Of a stretch of 41,689 nucleotides of DNA, positions 10,230 to 19,987 are shown one piece after another (positions within the stretch are counted from its first letter, which is position 1; the number at the start of each line of letters is the position of its first letter). The position numbers and the translations under genes are program-made. The DNA comes from Oscillospiraceae bacterium (GTDB lineage: Bacteria; Bacillota; Clostridia; Oscillospirales; Acutalibacteraceae): positions 1 to 41,689 of the forward strand of contig JAISNY010000004.1 in NCBI GenBank assembly GCA_031275995.1. Reading direction: 5' to 3'. The notes under the pieces were generated by a model. It was not told the origin of the DNA. It saw only the letters and a program-made list of their open reading frames with translations, and searched no databases.

Positions 10230-10405
10230 ATATTTATTAAAAGTGATAGATTTATTTAAACAAGAGATCATCGATATATTGGCCCTCACCAATAAGCTTA
10301 ATGATTTCGTGAATAATAATATAAAATGTCCTAAATACGGGAAATTGAAAAAGTAAAATATGGTTTTATTAAGAAACAAACAAAGATATCTGTTCAAAAT
10401 TTGCT
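10230..10405 (+). pseudogene. N-terminal remnant of a zinc-finger transposase (IS1-like InsA type)
   Basis: Across frames: LFKQEIIDILALTNKLNDFVNNNIKCPKYGKLKK / KYGFIKK / NKQRYLFKIC, resembling 'CPKCGS..VKYGF.KGKQRYLCKxC'; contains a stop and frameshifts. Confidence 0.5.
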
Positions 10406-10412
10406 TATTAGC

Positions 10413-11003
10413 TTAGAAAACTATGCAGGATAGGCTTTCTTGTATATCGATTAATTTATTTTTAAGCAACTCCAAATCATGTTTTACAGCTTCTTTATGA
10501 CCGGGGTTTCTTAAAATCGCCGCAGGGTGTAATGTAGCCATGAACCATGTACCCTTTTTATAAACAAATTTACCATGATCACGAGTTATCTTGATGCAAG
10601 GGTCAACAATCCTTGATGCGGCAATTCGACCTAAAGCCACAACTATTTTCGGTCTAATAAGTAAAAATTGACTTCTTAACCAACGAATACATTTTTCTTG
10701 TTCCTCAGGGAAAGGGTCGCGGTTCAATGGCGGTCTGCATTTAACTATGTTGGCAATATAAATATTACTTTCTCTGAAAAAACCGACTTCGCCTAGCATC
10801 GAATCAAGCAACTTACCAGATCTGCCTACAAATGGAAGCGCTTGAATATCCTCATTTTCTCCAGGACCTTCCCCCACAAACATTACGTCGGCTTTAGGGT
10901 TACCTTGCCCAAAAACTACATTTGTTCGGGTATCACAAAGTGGACATTCTGTGCATCTTAAACATGATTCCTTAACATTTTCCCAATCCAAAATATCAAA
11001 CAT
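10413..11003 (-). CDS. Uracil-DNA glycosylase, family 4 (Fe-S)
   Basis: LRCTECPLCDTRTNVVFGQGNPKADVMFVGEGPGENEDIQALPFVGRSGKLLDSML; NIVKCRPPLNRDP; TLHPAAILRNP. Confidence 0.93.
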   Translation of the reverse strand: MFDILDWENVKESCLRCTECPLCDTRTNVVFGQGNPKADVMFVGEGPGENEDIQALPFVGRSGKLLDSMLGEVGFFRESNIYIANIVKCRPPLNRDPFPEEQEKCIRWLRSQFLLIRPKIVVALGRIAASRIVDPCIKITRDHGKFVYKKGTWFMATLHPAAILRNPGHKEAVKHDLELLKNKLIDIQESLSCIVF

Positions 11004-11285
11004 CCTATTTAAATTTAAAAATAAAAAACTATGATATATGAAATCCTACAGCAAATTCCCATACGAAACAAATTTAAACACTCTACCTTAAAACTTATAA
11101 TAAACTTTTAGACACCGCAAGTAAATAAATTTAAATACGTATCCTTAACAATCTCGCAACACAACAATGAAAAACATAATAACAATCAGTTTCAGACATT
11201 TCATTTTGCAAATTTTAAAAATTCAAAAATCTCAATAGTTCAAGAAAGCCGATGATTTAAAAAATCTCTTGAATTTAATTGAATT

Positions 11286-11687
11286 TTATTTAAAAACTTC
11301 AAATCTAGTTTGACTGTATGATATCATTTCTTCTTTCATTGTGAAGCCGCCCCGTATCCTGTCTGTCGTGAAAACACGAACCGGCTTGCCGATAAACCTC
11401 GAATAGTTAATTGCGTGAAACGTCCCTCGAGATTCCCCATCCCAAATGGCAATTACTAAATCAACAAAATTTACAATTTCTTTATTGCGATGTATAGGCG
11501 CAATACGCCCAAACTTTTTGTAGTCAGGCTTGAATACCACAAAAGGAATTTTGTTATTTCGAGCATGGTGTTCGGCACAAGAATCAATACCCCTTGCGCC
11601 GCCACTTGCAATCAATGAAACGTCGCTTGGAATAAAAAATCCTACCTCAACATTAAGCTCTCTTGAGCCAACAACCGCAATCTTCAA
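11286..11687 (-). CDS. SLOG-superfamily (DprA/YspA-like nucleotide-binding) protein (probable TTG start)
   Basis: KIAVVGSREL...LIASGGARGIDSCAEHHARNNKIPFVVFKPDYKKFGRIAPIHRNKEIVNFVDLVIAIWDGESRGTFHAINYSRFIGKPVRVF; GGARGID and R-N-x-x-I-V motifs. Confidence 0.75.
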   Translation of the reverse strand: MKIAVVGSRELNVEVGFFIPSDVSLIASGGARGIDSCAEHHARNNKIPFVVFKPDYKKFGRIAPIHRNKEIVNFVDLVIAIWDGESRGTFHAINYSRFIGKPVRVFTTDRIRGGFTMKEEMISYSQTRFEVFK

Positions 11688-11799
11688 TCTAAACACCCTA
11701 CCAATTGCAAATATATATTTTAAATTTAAAGAAATCAATATCTTTCCTACAGACCTATTACGAAAACACAAGCATAAAATTTAAGAATAAATCCTGCAG

Positions 11800-12948
11800 G
11801 TGAGTTTTTTGAAAAATAAATATATATTTAAAATTAATTTAATTTTTTCTGTTTTTGTAATATTTCCAGCCAAAATTAAAACTTTGGAAATTTCCGCACG
11901 TTCTGCCGTTATAATTTGTGCGGATTCCGGAGACGTAATATGGGAACGTGATAAAGATGCTCCGGGTTCAATGGCAAGCACAACAAAAATAATGAGTGCT
12001 CTTTTAACTTTAGAAGAAGCGGCGGCACGCGGAAACCGCGATTTGGAAATAACTCCGGAAATGGTTGAAGTCGAAGGCTCCTCCATGGGTCTGGAAGTAG
12101 GAGACGTAATCGATTTGGAATCACTCGCTAAAGGTATGCTCCTTCCTTCTGGAAATGATTCGGCAAATGCGGCCGCTGTTTCAGTTTCAGGTAATATTGA
12201 AAATTTTTTAAAAATCATGAACGCACGCGCGAAACAATTGGGAATGAAAAATACCAATTTTTGTACTCCTTCCGGACTAGATTTTTCAGATCATCACTCT
12301 ACGGCGTACGACATGGCAATTTTAGGAGCCTACGCCATGGAAAACGAACAATTTGCAGAAATTGTGCGTAAAAATTATGATACTGTGAAATTTAAAAACA
12401 GCAACAAGAAAATTACACTTAAAAATCATAATAAGCTTCTTAAACTTTACAAGTATTGCATCGGAGTTAAGACCGGATTCACTAAACGTGCAGGACGATG
12501 TTTGGTTTCGTGCGCTGAAAAAGATGGGGTCAGACTGGTGGCTGTCACCCTTAACGACCCCGACGATTGGCAAGACCATATCTCACTTTATAATTACGGT
12601 TTTGCTAATATTACAAGCCGAGTGTTTGATGAACGTGAATTTAGAGCGAACCTTACGGTAAATAACGGAGAAGTCGATGAATTATCTGTTATTGGATCGA
12701 CGTGGTTCTCTCGAACATTCAGATCTGGCAAAGAGTCCGAGGTAAAAAGACAGATCGAATTGCCCGAATCGATTAAGGCGCCTGTTTATGAAGGTCAAGT
12801 CGTAGGAAAAGCAATTTATACCCTTGAAGGCAAAAAAATAGGTGAAAACACACTAACCTCCGAAAAAACCATCAATGCAAAAGTTCATAAAAATATATTT
12901 CAAAAAATTAAAGAATTTATACTCAAAATATTTAGAATACGCCAATAA
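11800..12948 (+). CDS. dacF: D-alanyl-D-alanine carboxypeptidase, DacF/DacA family
   Basis: SxxK motif (GSMASTTKIMSALL), SGND motif (LLPSGNDSANAAA), KTG motif (GVKTGFTKRAGRCLVS). Confidence 0.92.
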   Translation: MSFLKNKYIFKINLIFSVFVIFPAKIKTLEISARSAVIICADSGDVIWERDKDAPGSMASTTKIMSALLTLEEAAARGNRDLEITPEMVEVEGSSMGLEVGDVIDLESLAKGMLLPSGNDSANAAAVSVSGNIENFLKIMNARAKQLGMKNTNFCTPSGLDFSDHHSTAYDMAILGAYAMENEQFAEIVRKNYDTVKFKNSNKKITLKNHNKLLKLYKYCIGVKTGFTKRAGRCLVSCAEKDGVRLVAVTLNDPDDWQDHISLYNYGFANITSRVFDEREFRANLTVNNGEVDELSVIGSTWFSRTFRSGKESEVKRQIELPESIKAPVYEGQVVGKAIYTLEGKKIGENTLTSEKTINAKVHKNIFQKIKEFILKIFRIRQ

Positions 12949-13045
12949 TCGTTTTTTAATTAAATTTCATAGAATTCTCTTGTCGAGAACTGCAAATTTT
13001 ATTTGGATAATTTTCCTAGTTTAGTTATTAAGACAATTTTTGTTT

Positions 13046-13414
13046 CTAAAAAATTTTATCTAGTTTAGAATTTTTTAAATTTTCTAAAATTTTCTTTTTC
13101 TCCCCAGATGGTTTTTCCCTTAAGAGAGAAATTATTTTAAGCTCTTCAATCGAAAGATTGCTAACGTTTGGAATTTGATCTTGAACATCTCCAAGCACCT
13201 GGGCATGTTCTTCCTCCAGCAACTCTGTGTAATGAACTCCCAATATTTTTGAAATTTTAATTATAGTTTTTATATCCGGAATCGTCTTACCCAACTCGTA
13301 ATAAGCGAAAGTAGATCTTTCTATATTCAATTCTTGCGCAATTTGGAACTGAGAAAGGCCAAGCTTTTTTCTGAATTTTCTTAGTTTGTCTCCAATCACT
13401 TTCATCGACTCCAT
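13046..13414 (-). CDS. XRE-family helix-turn-helix transcriptional regulator
   Basis: IGDKLRKFRKKLGLSQFQIAQELNIERSTFAYYELGKTIPDIKTIIKISKILGVHYTELL. Confidence 0.92.
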   Translation of the reverse strand: MESMKVIGDKLRKFRKKLGLSQFQIAQELNIERSTFAYYELGKTIPDIKTIIKISKILGVHYTELLEEEHAQVLGDVQDQIPNVSNLSIEELKIISLLREKPSGEKKKILENLKNSKLDKIF

Positions 13415-13474
13415 TGATGGTTATTTGCCGCCCAAATTTTATCGAAAAAACCTCAAATAATTTTTTATAAGTCT

Positions 13475-14959
13475 TCAAAAATTAGTTTTACTTATCATAT
13501 GCTTAACAGATTCCAAAATTTTTTCGGAACCTCTTAACGTATTGCTTTCAGCGGTAACTACCAACGCAGGGTCGTGGACACTTTTTCTCAAAATACACCA
13601 CCCGTCGTGTTCAGCAGAGGTAAAATTCAAACGTATTCCTTCAGCGTTATCTTTTTCAATTTCGCAGCCCGGAATTTTTATGAACTCCTGTTTAATTTCA
13701 TATATAACATCCGAAGCAAGCACGTCAGCTGGTTCTTCACCTTCCAGCGGAATTCTAATTTCTTTGTGTTCAAGTGAGGGTTTATAAGTTTTTATTAAAT
13801 CTGAAATTGTTTTATTTTCACTTTTTAGCTTGAAAGCTTCCGCCACGATTTTCGCCGCCAAATATGAACCATCGTCTATAAATCCGTACTCTTTAAAGGC
13901 GGCATGACCAGAAGTTTCAATTGCCAGCGGACAATTCGTACCAGAATCATTGATTTCTTTTGCAGCTAGAATCACATTGGAGTAACCGCGCTTGTAACGG
14001 AATTGAATACCTCCGAATTCTGAGATAAATTTTTTGAGCTGTGGCGGAGTAACTGAATCCGTAACTATTACTGCGCCAGGATTTTCGCGCAGCACAAGAG
14101 CTGATGCCAATGCAACAAGAAGGCTTCCGTTTATCACGGTGCCGTCGGAATCAACCACTGCAACGCGATCGACGTCGCAATCAAAAATTATTCCAAGATC
14201 CGCTTTTGATTTTAAAACAGCACCCTTTATAGAATCAATCGCCTTGGAATCTTCCGGATTAGGCTCATGCTCGGAAAATTTTCCACTGGGCTCTAGTAAT
14301 ATGCTTCCGCGGGTATCGGCTCCTAAAGGATCTAAAATGTCCGAGACAAAAAAGGAGCCAACCCCCTCGCCAGCATCGACCACTACGTGAAACCCTTTCA
14401 AAGGTTCATTCACACCTAACTTATTAATGATTAAATTCTTAATAAATTGACAATAGTCCTTCATTACTTTGAATGTTCTCACGATTCCTTTAATCTTTTT
14501 AGGCTCGGAATAATATTGCGTTTTCGCATATTCAAGAATTTCTTCAATGTTCTTATGTGAAATCGTTCCATTTTTTAAAAAAAATTTAAATCCGTTATAT
14601 CTGTATGGATGGTGGCTTGCCGTAATTTGTATTGCAGCGTTGCAAGAGAGAATTTTCATAGCCATCGACATGGCTGGCGTCGAGGCTAAGGAACAATCAT
14701 AAATAGAAACTCCAATGCTACGTAAAGCGTTAATGGTCGTGTTTTTTATCCTTCGGGAAGATACACGCGAATCATGCCCCAGCGCAATTATTTGTTCAGA
14801 AAAATCTACGTTTTTAAACCGAGCTAACCACATTGAAAACGAAAGCACAATTGATTTTATAACATCTTTAGTCAAATCCATCTCATTGTTTTCGTTTTCA
14901 ACTGCAGTCCCCCGGATATCAGAACCACTTTTTAACTTCTTCCAAATTTCTTCGGCCAT
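13475..14959 (-). CDS. Phosphomannomutase/phosphoglucomutase
   Basis: SGSDIRGTAV, QITASHHPYRYNGFKFF, DAGEGVG, FDCDVDRVAVVD, ETSGHAAFKE. Confidence 0.93.
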   Translation of the reverse strand: MAEEIWKKLKSGSDIRGTAVENENNEMDLTKDVIKSIVLSFSMWLARFKNVDFSEQIIALGHDSRVSSRRIKNTTINALRSIGVSIYDCSLASTPAMSMAMKILSCNAAIQITASHHPYRYNGFKFFLKNGTISHKNIEEILEYAKTQYYSEPKKIKGIVRTFKVMKDYCQFIKNLIINKLGVNEPLKGFHVVVDAGEGVGSFFVSDILDPLGADTRGSILLEPSGKFSEHEPNPEDSKAIDSIKGAVLKSKADLGIIFDCDVDRVAVVDSDGTVINGSLLVALASALVLRENPGAVIVTDSVTPPQLKKFISEFGGIQFRYKRGYSNVILAAKEINDSGTNCPLAIETSGHAAFKEYGFIDDGSYLAAKIVAEAFKLKSENKTISDLIKTYKPSLEHKEIRIPLEGEEPADVLASDVIYEIKQEFIKIPGCEIEKDNAEGIRLNFTSAEHDGWCILRKSVHDPALVVTAESNTLRGSEKILESVKHMISKTNF

Positions 14960-15115
14960 TCGTCACCCCTGAAATTTTATAGCTGTTAATTTTTGTGTAA
15001 ATTTCGAACAAGCTATATTGTATATGATACCAAAACGTTTTTAAATACGTGCATAAAAGAAGCAATTTGGACAAATATTTGGTTATATCCTGAATTTAAA
15101 ATTCATATTTTTCGA

Positions 15116-15874
15116 ATGATGAAGATTTTTATTTTGACCCGAAAAAGGTTAGCCTTACTTTGCAGTGCATTTTTGGTAGCTATTGCAGCAGCAATTTGCT
15201 CATACGACGTTCTTGTTTCTAAAGCTTCCGAAGAAAAGAAATTACCAATTTACAGCGTTGAACGCGAAGAAAAGCTAATCAGCCTCTCATTTGATGCCGC
15301 CTGGGGCAATGAACAAACTCAAAGCTTGCTTGATACATTAAAAGAGTTCGAAGTGAAAAGTACATTTTTCTTGGTAGGGATGTGGGTAGATAAATATCCG
15401 GAATCCGTTAAAGCAATTGCACAAGCCGGTCACGACATTGGCAATCATTCAGATACACACCCCCACATGACCAAAATTGACGATGAAAAAATGGTAAAAC
15501 AGATCGAAGACTGCAATGAAAAAATTCAAAAAATCACCGGAATTCGACCCACCTTATTCAGAGCTCCATACGGAGATTATAACAATAAACTTGTCGAAAC
15601 AGTTTCAAAGCTCGGAATGTTTTGTATCCAATGGAATATAGATAGTCTCGATTGGAAAGGACTGGATGAAAAGAATATGATCAAAAAATTTGAAAAGAAA
15701 ATAAAACCGGGTTCTATCGCACTTTTACACAATGGCGGTAAACACACTCCCGAAGCGCTGCCGGGAATAATAAAATTCATTAAAAGTAAAGATTATAAAA
15801 TCGTTCCTATTTCAGAGATCATCTACAAAGATAATTTTACAATTGAGCACGATGGGCAGCAATCTCTGAATTAA
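15116..15874 (+). CDS. pdaB: Polysaccharide deacetylase, PdaB-like sporulation type
   Basis: ISLSFDAAWGNEQTQSLLDTLKEFEVKSTFFLVGMWVDKYPESVKAIAQAGHDIGNHSDTHPHMT; FRAPYGDYN; N-terminal TM segment. Start trimmed from the longest ORF at 14993. Confidence 0.85.
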   Translation: MMKIFILTRKRLALLCSAFLVAIAAAICSYDVLVSKASEEKKLPIYSVEREEKLISLSFDAAWGNEQTQSLLDTLKEFEVKSTFFLVGMWVDKYPESVKAIAQAGHDIGNHSDTHPHMTKIDDEKMVKQIEDCNEKIQKITGIRPTLFRAPYGDYNNKLVETVSKLGMFCIQWNIDSLDWKGLDEKNMIKKFEKKIKPGSIALLHNGGKHTPEALPGIIKFIKSKDYKIVPISEIIYKDNFTIEHDGQQSLN

Positions 15875-16010
15875 TTAAAGAAAAATTTATTTCATCTGGC
15901 TTAGAAAAATTTCTTGACTTTAAAGTCAGTTTGTGCAACCCTTCCAGCATTGTGAGCTGTCGGTTAAATTACAACCATGTAATAGAGATTAATAAAAGTT
16001 TGGAGCATAA

Positions 16011-17342
16011 ATGAGTTACACTGAAAGAATTTTTGAAAAAGTTATAAAAGAAAACCCAAACGAGCCGGAATTTCATCAAGCGGTAATAGAAACACTTCGT
16101 CCTGCTGCTAAGGTGATTGACGGAAATAAATTATATGAGGAACTTGCAATTCTTGAGCGCATCACTGAAGCGGATAGACAAATTAAATTTAGAGTCTCTT
16201 GGCGCGACGATAAAGGTTCTGTACGCGTGAATAAAGGCTACAGAGTGCAATTTAACAATGCGCTCGGGCCCTATAAAGGTGGGCTTAGGTTTCACCCTTC
16301 AGTGAATATTGGAGTAATTAAGTTTTTGGGATTTGAGCAAATTTTTAAAAATGCATTGACAGGTATGCCTATTGGCGGGGCTAAAGGCGGAAGTGATTTC
16401 GACCCCAAGGGTAAATCTGATTTTGAAGTGATGTCGTTTTGCCAAAGTTTTATTACGGAACTTTTTAGGCATATAGGAGCGCAAACTGATGTTCCGGCCG
16501 GAGATATAGGAGTTGGGGCGCGTGAGATCGGCTTCCTTTACGGACAATATAAACGTTTAAAAAATGTACATGAAGGAGTCCTTACAGGAAAAGGATTAGA
16601 ACTGGATGGTTTACCAGGCCGTAAAGAAGCTACAGGTTATGGGCTGGTTTACTTTACTGAAGAAATGCTTCTCGCCAACGGAAAAAATTTTTCAAACAAG
16701 AGAGTTTCAATTTCCGGGGCGGGTAACGTCGCAATCTACGCCGCTGAGAAGTCAATTGATATGGGTGCGTCCGTTGTAACAATGTCAGATTCCAACGGGT
16801 GGATTTACGCCCCGAAAGGGATTGACTTGTCGATTATAAAAGATATAAAAGAGGTAAAGAATTTAAGAATACATGAATATGTTAAATTTGATGCTCAGGC
16901 AAAATATTTTCAAGGGCGGTTTGATTGGTCGGTGCCCTGTGATATCGCTATGCCGTGTGCCACTCAAAATGAAATATTGTTGAACGATGCTAAAAATTTG
17001 ATAAAAAATCAATGTTTTGCCATCGCCGAGGGCGCGAACATGCCTACAGATTTGGCTTCTATAAAATTATTTCTTGAAAACGGAACACTTTTCGCACCCG
17101 CCAAAGCTGCAAACGCCGGCGGAGTTTCTGCCTCCGCGCTCGAGATGAGCCAAAATTCTATGAAAATGAAGTGGGAATTTGCATATGTTGAAGAAACTCT
17201 TAAAGGAATCATGAAAAGGATATTCGCTAAAATAGCTGCGACGTCGGAAGAATTTGGCGAACCTAAAAATTATGTAATGGGGGCGAATATTCATAGTTTC
17301 AGAAATGTTTCAGAGTCGATGATTTCCCAAGGCGTAATTTGA
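16011..17342 (+). CDS. gdhA: NADP-specific glutamate dehydrogenase
   Basis: YRVQFNNALGPYKGGLRFHPSVN, PIGGAKGGSDFDPKGKSD, DVPAGDIGVGAREIGFLYGQYKR, EGANMPT. Confidence 0.97.
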   Translation: MSYTERIFEKVIKENPNEPEFHQAVIETLRPAAKVIDGNKLYEELAILERITEADRQIKFRVSWRDDKGSVRVNKGYRVQFNNALGPYKGGLRFHPSVNIGVIKFLGFEQIFKNALTGMPIGGAKGGSDFDPKGKSDFEVMSFCQSFITELFRHIGAQTDVPAGDIGVGAREIGFLYGQYKRLKNVHEGVLTGKGLELDGLPGRKEATGYGLVYFTEEMLLANGKNFSNKRVSISGAGNVAIYAAEKSIDMGASVVTMSDSNGWIYAPKGIDLSIIKDIKEVKNLRIHEYVKFDAQAKYFQGRFDWSVPCDIAMPCATQNEILLNDAKNLIKNQCFAIAEGANMPTDLASIKLFLENGTLFAPAKAANAGGVSASALEMSQNSMKMKWEFAYVEETLKGIMKRIFAKIAATSEEFGEPKNYVMGANIHSFRNVSESMISQGVI

Positions 17343-17444
17343 TGTGGAGTCTATTTTTAGTATTCCTTATCGGATAATTATTAGCACTTTTAAAAATCTT
17401 CAAGAACAACTAATCAACTTTGCTTCGAGCTTTCTGAAACCATT

Positions 17445-18920
17445 TTAATATGCTTTACCCCAAAACACATTTTCAACGGCAGCACACCCACAAAAAGGAC
17501 AGCAAGCGCTTAGGAGTTCTTCTTTTTCCAAAGGAGTGCACCTCGAAGTAAGGAGCGTTTTTTCATTGATTATTTTTTCACACTCAGAATTACCACACCA
17601 CGCTGTTTTGATTAAACCTTGTTTATTTTGAGCTAAAAAATAAAAATCCTCTTTGTTCAAAGCTTCAAAGATCTTAGATTTATTTCTCTTCTTAGCGCTG
17701 ACATAAAGATTTTCATTTATTTTTTCTAACAGGTTTTGAATTTCGTTTTCAATTTTAGATATTTCAACTCTGACTTTCTCACGCGTATCGCGTCTGGAAA
17801 GAACGCAAGTTCCATTTGAAATGTCTTTCGGGCCAATTTCAAGGCGTATTGGAACTCCTTTCATCTCGTACTGCGAAAACTTCCAACCCGGAGTTTGATC
17901 TGATTCATCAATTTTAACTCTAAATTTTTCTTGAAGCCTTAATAAAATCTTGCGAGCAACATTGGTAATTTCGATATTTCCTTTAGAAATAGGAATAACG
18001 ATCACTTGAACGGGCGCGATTCGGGGCGGGACAATTAACCCGCAATCATCGCCATGAGTCATGATAAAAGCGGCGATAACTCTAGTGGAAAGACCCCACG
18101 AAGTTTGGTAAACCGGCTCCGTTTCATTCTTTCTGTTTGTAAATTTAATGTCGAACGCTCTGGCAAAATTTGTACCTAAATAATGGCTGGTTGCCGATTG
18201 CAAAACCTTTCCATCCTTCATTATGCATTCAATAGTGTAAGTCACTTCAGCACCAGCAAATTTTTCGTTTTCGGTCTTTTTACCTAGAATAACGGGAATG
18301 CACAATATATCTCTGAAAAAAACTGCATAAAGATTTAGAATTTTAAGCGTAAACTCCTCGGCCTCTCTAGGGCTTTCATGAATCGTATGACCTTCCTGCC
18401 AGTGTATTTCAACAGAACGCAAAAATGGACGTGAAGATTTTTCCCAACGTACGACAGAACACCACTGGTTATAAATCTTAGGCAAATCCCGCCATGATTG
18501 AATTATTCTGGAAAAATGTGAACAGAACAGGACTTCTGAAGTGGGACGAATACACAAACGTTCGGTTAAAGGTTCACTTCCTCCAACCGTAACCCAGGCA
18601 ACTTCCGGTGCAAAGCCCTCCACATGATTTTTCTCTTTTTCAAGTAAACTTTCAGGAATAAGAAGCGGCATCAAAACATTTTCAACACCTAATCGTTTGA
18701 AATCTTTTTCTAAAGTCAAAGTAATATTTTCCCAGATAGAACAACCGTACGGCCTAATAAACACACAGCCGCGCACTCCTGAATAATCAATAAGCTCCGC
18801 ATTCTTGACAATATCCGTATACCATTTTCCGAAATCCTCATCCATCGGAGTTATTTTTTCTAATAATTTTGCCAAATCACGCCTCCCACTATGCTCTGCA
18901 GCAACAAAAAATTCACACAC
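17445..18920 (-). CDS. proS: Prolyl-tRNA synthetase, archaeal/eukaryal-type (short form with C-terminal Zn-binding domain)
   Basis: VFIRPYGCSIWENI, LCIRPTSEVL, WCSVVRWEKSSRPFLRSVEIHWQEGHTIH, TSWGLSTRVIAAFIMTHGDDCGLIVPPRIAPVQVIV, C-terminal CCPFCGCAAVENVFWGKAY. Confidence 0.95.
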   Translation of the reverse strand: MCEFFVAAEHSGRRDLAKLLEKITPMDEDFGKWYTDIVKNAELIDYSGVRGCVFIRPYGCSIWENITLTLEKDFKRLGVENVLMPLLIPESLLEKEKNHVEGFAPEVAWVTVGGSEPLTERLCIRPTSEVLFCSHFSRIIQSWRDLPKIYNQWCSVVRWEKSSRPFLRSVEIHWQEGHTIHESPREAEEFTLKILNLYAVFFRDILCIPVILGKKTENEKFAGAEVTYTIECIMKDGKVLQSATSHYLGTNFARAFDIKFTNRKNETEPVYQTSWGLSTRVIAAFIMTHGDDCGLIVPPRIAPVQVIVIPISKGNIEITNVARKILLRLQEKFRVKIDESDQTPGWKFSQYEMKGVPIRLEIGPKDISNGTCVLSRRDTREKVRVEISKIENEIQNLLEKINENLYVSAKKRNKSKIFEALNKEDFYFLAQNKQGLIKTAWCGNSECEKIINEKTLLTSRCTPLEKEELLSACCPFCGCAAVENVFWGKAY

Positions 18921-18926
18921 AAATCT

Positions 18927-19107
18927 TCACAAAAATCGTGCCAATATCTGTTAAATCTGTTATTATGCCATGTGGTGGCCATTCGCATTTTTTCAACAAC
19001 TTTACCAAACCTATGTTCCAGTAGGTACTCTACATAAGGAATGATCCTTCAGAAGCTAAAACTTCTTTGCCACACGAAGAACAGACCCTTATATTTGATT
19101 AAACACT
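18927..19107 (-). pseudogene. Possible decayed small zinc-ribbon ORF upstream of proS
   Basis: One minus frame reads MSV*SNIRVCSSCGKEVLASEGSFLM*STYWNIGLVKLLKKCEWPPHGIITDLTDIGTIFVKICV*, protein-like but with two stops. Confidence 0.3.
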
Positions 19108-19152
19108 CATTTCAATACAATGTCTATATCTTCAGGATATTATTCATCGCAA

Positions 19153-19746
19153 TTATTTTTTCGAACTTTTATTTTTAAAGTAATAGTACATAAAATTGCA
19201 AACTGCAAGCACTATTATAAATATAAACGATAAAATAAACGATAAAATTACGGCTGAACGGCCCGTTGGCGGATTCCCGTTCTCATAATCAGGATTAGGT
19301 TCAGGTTCAGCCTCAGCCTCAGCCTCAGCCTCAGGTTTAGTCTCAGGTTCAGGAGTTGGATCTAAGTCAGGCTCAGTTTTTTCGGGTTCGTCATTTCCTC
19401 CAATAGAAAATACCACTTTCGAATTCACAACAGGATTTTTATCATTAAAATACAAGACTTTTTCATCTCTGTGAGTAGAATTTGGATGCAAATCCTCAGG
19501 ATTTGTGTCTTCGCCTTTTGAATTATATTGTTTCACTTTATTGTTTTCGAGCTTTTTATCTTTATTATAAGGAACCTTTTTCTGTGTAGCACCGTTCAAG
19601 GTGAAGGAGCTAGAATTTTGTTCTGTATCCGAATAAACCGAACCATTAGCATCGCTTACTGCTTTTATTCCGTACCCAAAAACCAATGGAAAAAACAAAA
19701 TTATAAAAACTCTGAAAAAAAGCTTTGTATTCATATTAAATACCAT
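19153..19746 (-). CDS. Secreted/wall-associated protein with acidic (A/P)E repeat stalk, NPPTG sortase-like motif and C-terminal TM anchor
   Basis: N-terminal signal (MNTKLFFRVFIILFFPLVFGYGIKAV), PEAEAEAEAEPEPNP stretch, NPPTGR followed by SAVILSFILSFIFIIVLAVCNFMYYYFKNKSSKK. Confidence 0.65.
   Translation of the reverse strand: MVFNMNTKLFFRVFIILFFPLVFGYGIKAVSDANGSVYSDTEQNSSSFTLNGATQKKVPYNKDKKLENNKVKQYNSKGEDTNPEDLHPNSTHRDEKVLYFNDKNPVVNSKVVFSIGGNDEPEKTEPDLDPTPEPETKPEAEAEAEAEPEPNPDYENGNPPTGRSAVILSFILSFIFIIVLAVCNFMYYYFKNKSSKK
19302..19345 (-). repeat. Short in-frame 6-bp tandem repeat (cagcct/caggtt units) coding for (A/P)E
   Basis: aggttcaggttcagcctcagcctcagcctcagcctcaggtttag in the + strand. 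Confidence 0.85.
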
Positions 19747-19904
19747 TTCCTTTATTTTGGAGTCTTAGTATTATTAACTTGTTTCGTCCAATTATTCGTC
19801 CAATTATATTTTAAAAAATAAAACGAAAAGTATTTTTTATTTAAATTAAACAGATATAACCAAACGTAGCATTGTTTTTGTGCCTCAGAATCAAATTGCT
19901 AAAA

Positions 19905-19958
19905 ATTTTAAAAAACCAGAAAAGCTCCGGAGGATGCCCGAACCTCCCCGGAATGCTC
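19905..19958 (-). terminator. Probable rho-independent terminator downstream of cdsA
   Basis: Minus strand: ccgGGGAGGttcgggcatCCTCCggagcttttctggttttttaaaa; GC stem followed by T-rich tract. Confidence 0.55.
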
Positions 19959-19987
19959 ATGTAAATGTAAATGTAAATTAAGAAAAA

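Noticed and set aside
13542-14972. Plus-strand ORFs opposite the phosphohexomutase gene (13542, 13574, 14034, 14715)
   Set aside because: Antisense to a well-supported CDS with full motif coverage; low-complexity translations and no ribosome-binding sites.
19964-19982. gtaaat/tgtaaa short tandem repeat after cdsA
   Set aside because: Only about three units in AT-rich DNA; no CRISPR or functional repeat structure.
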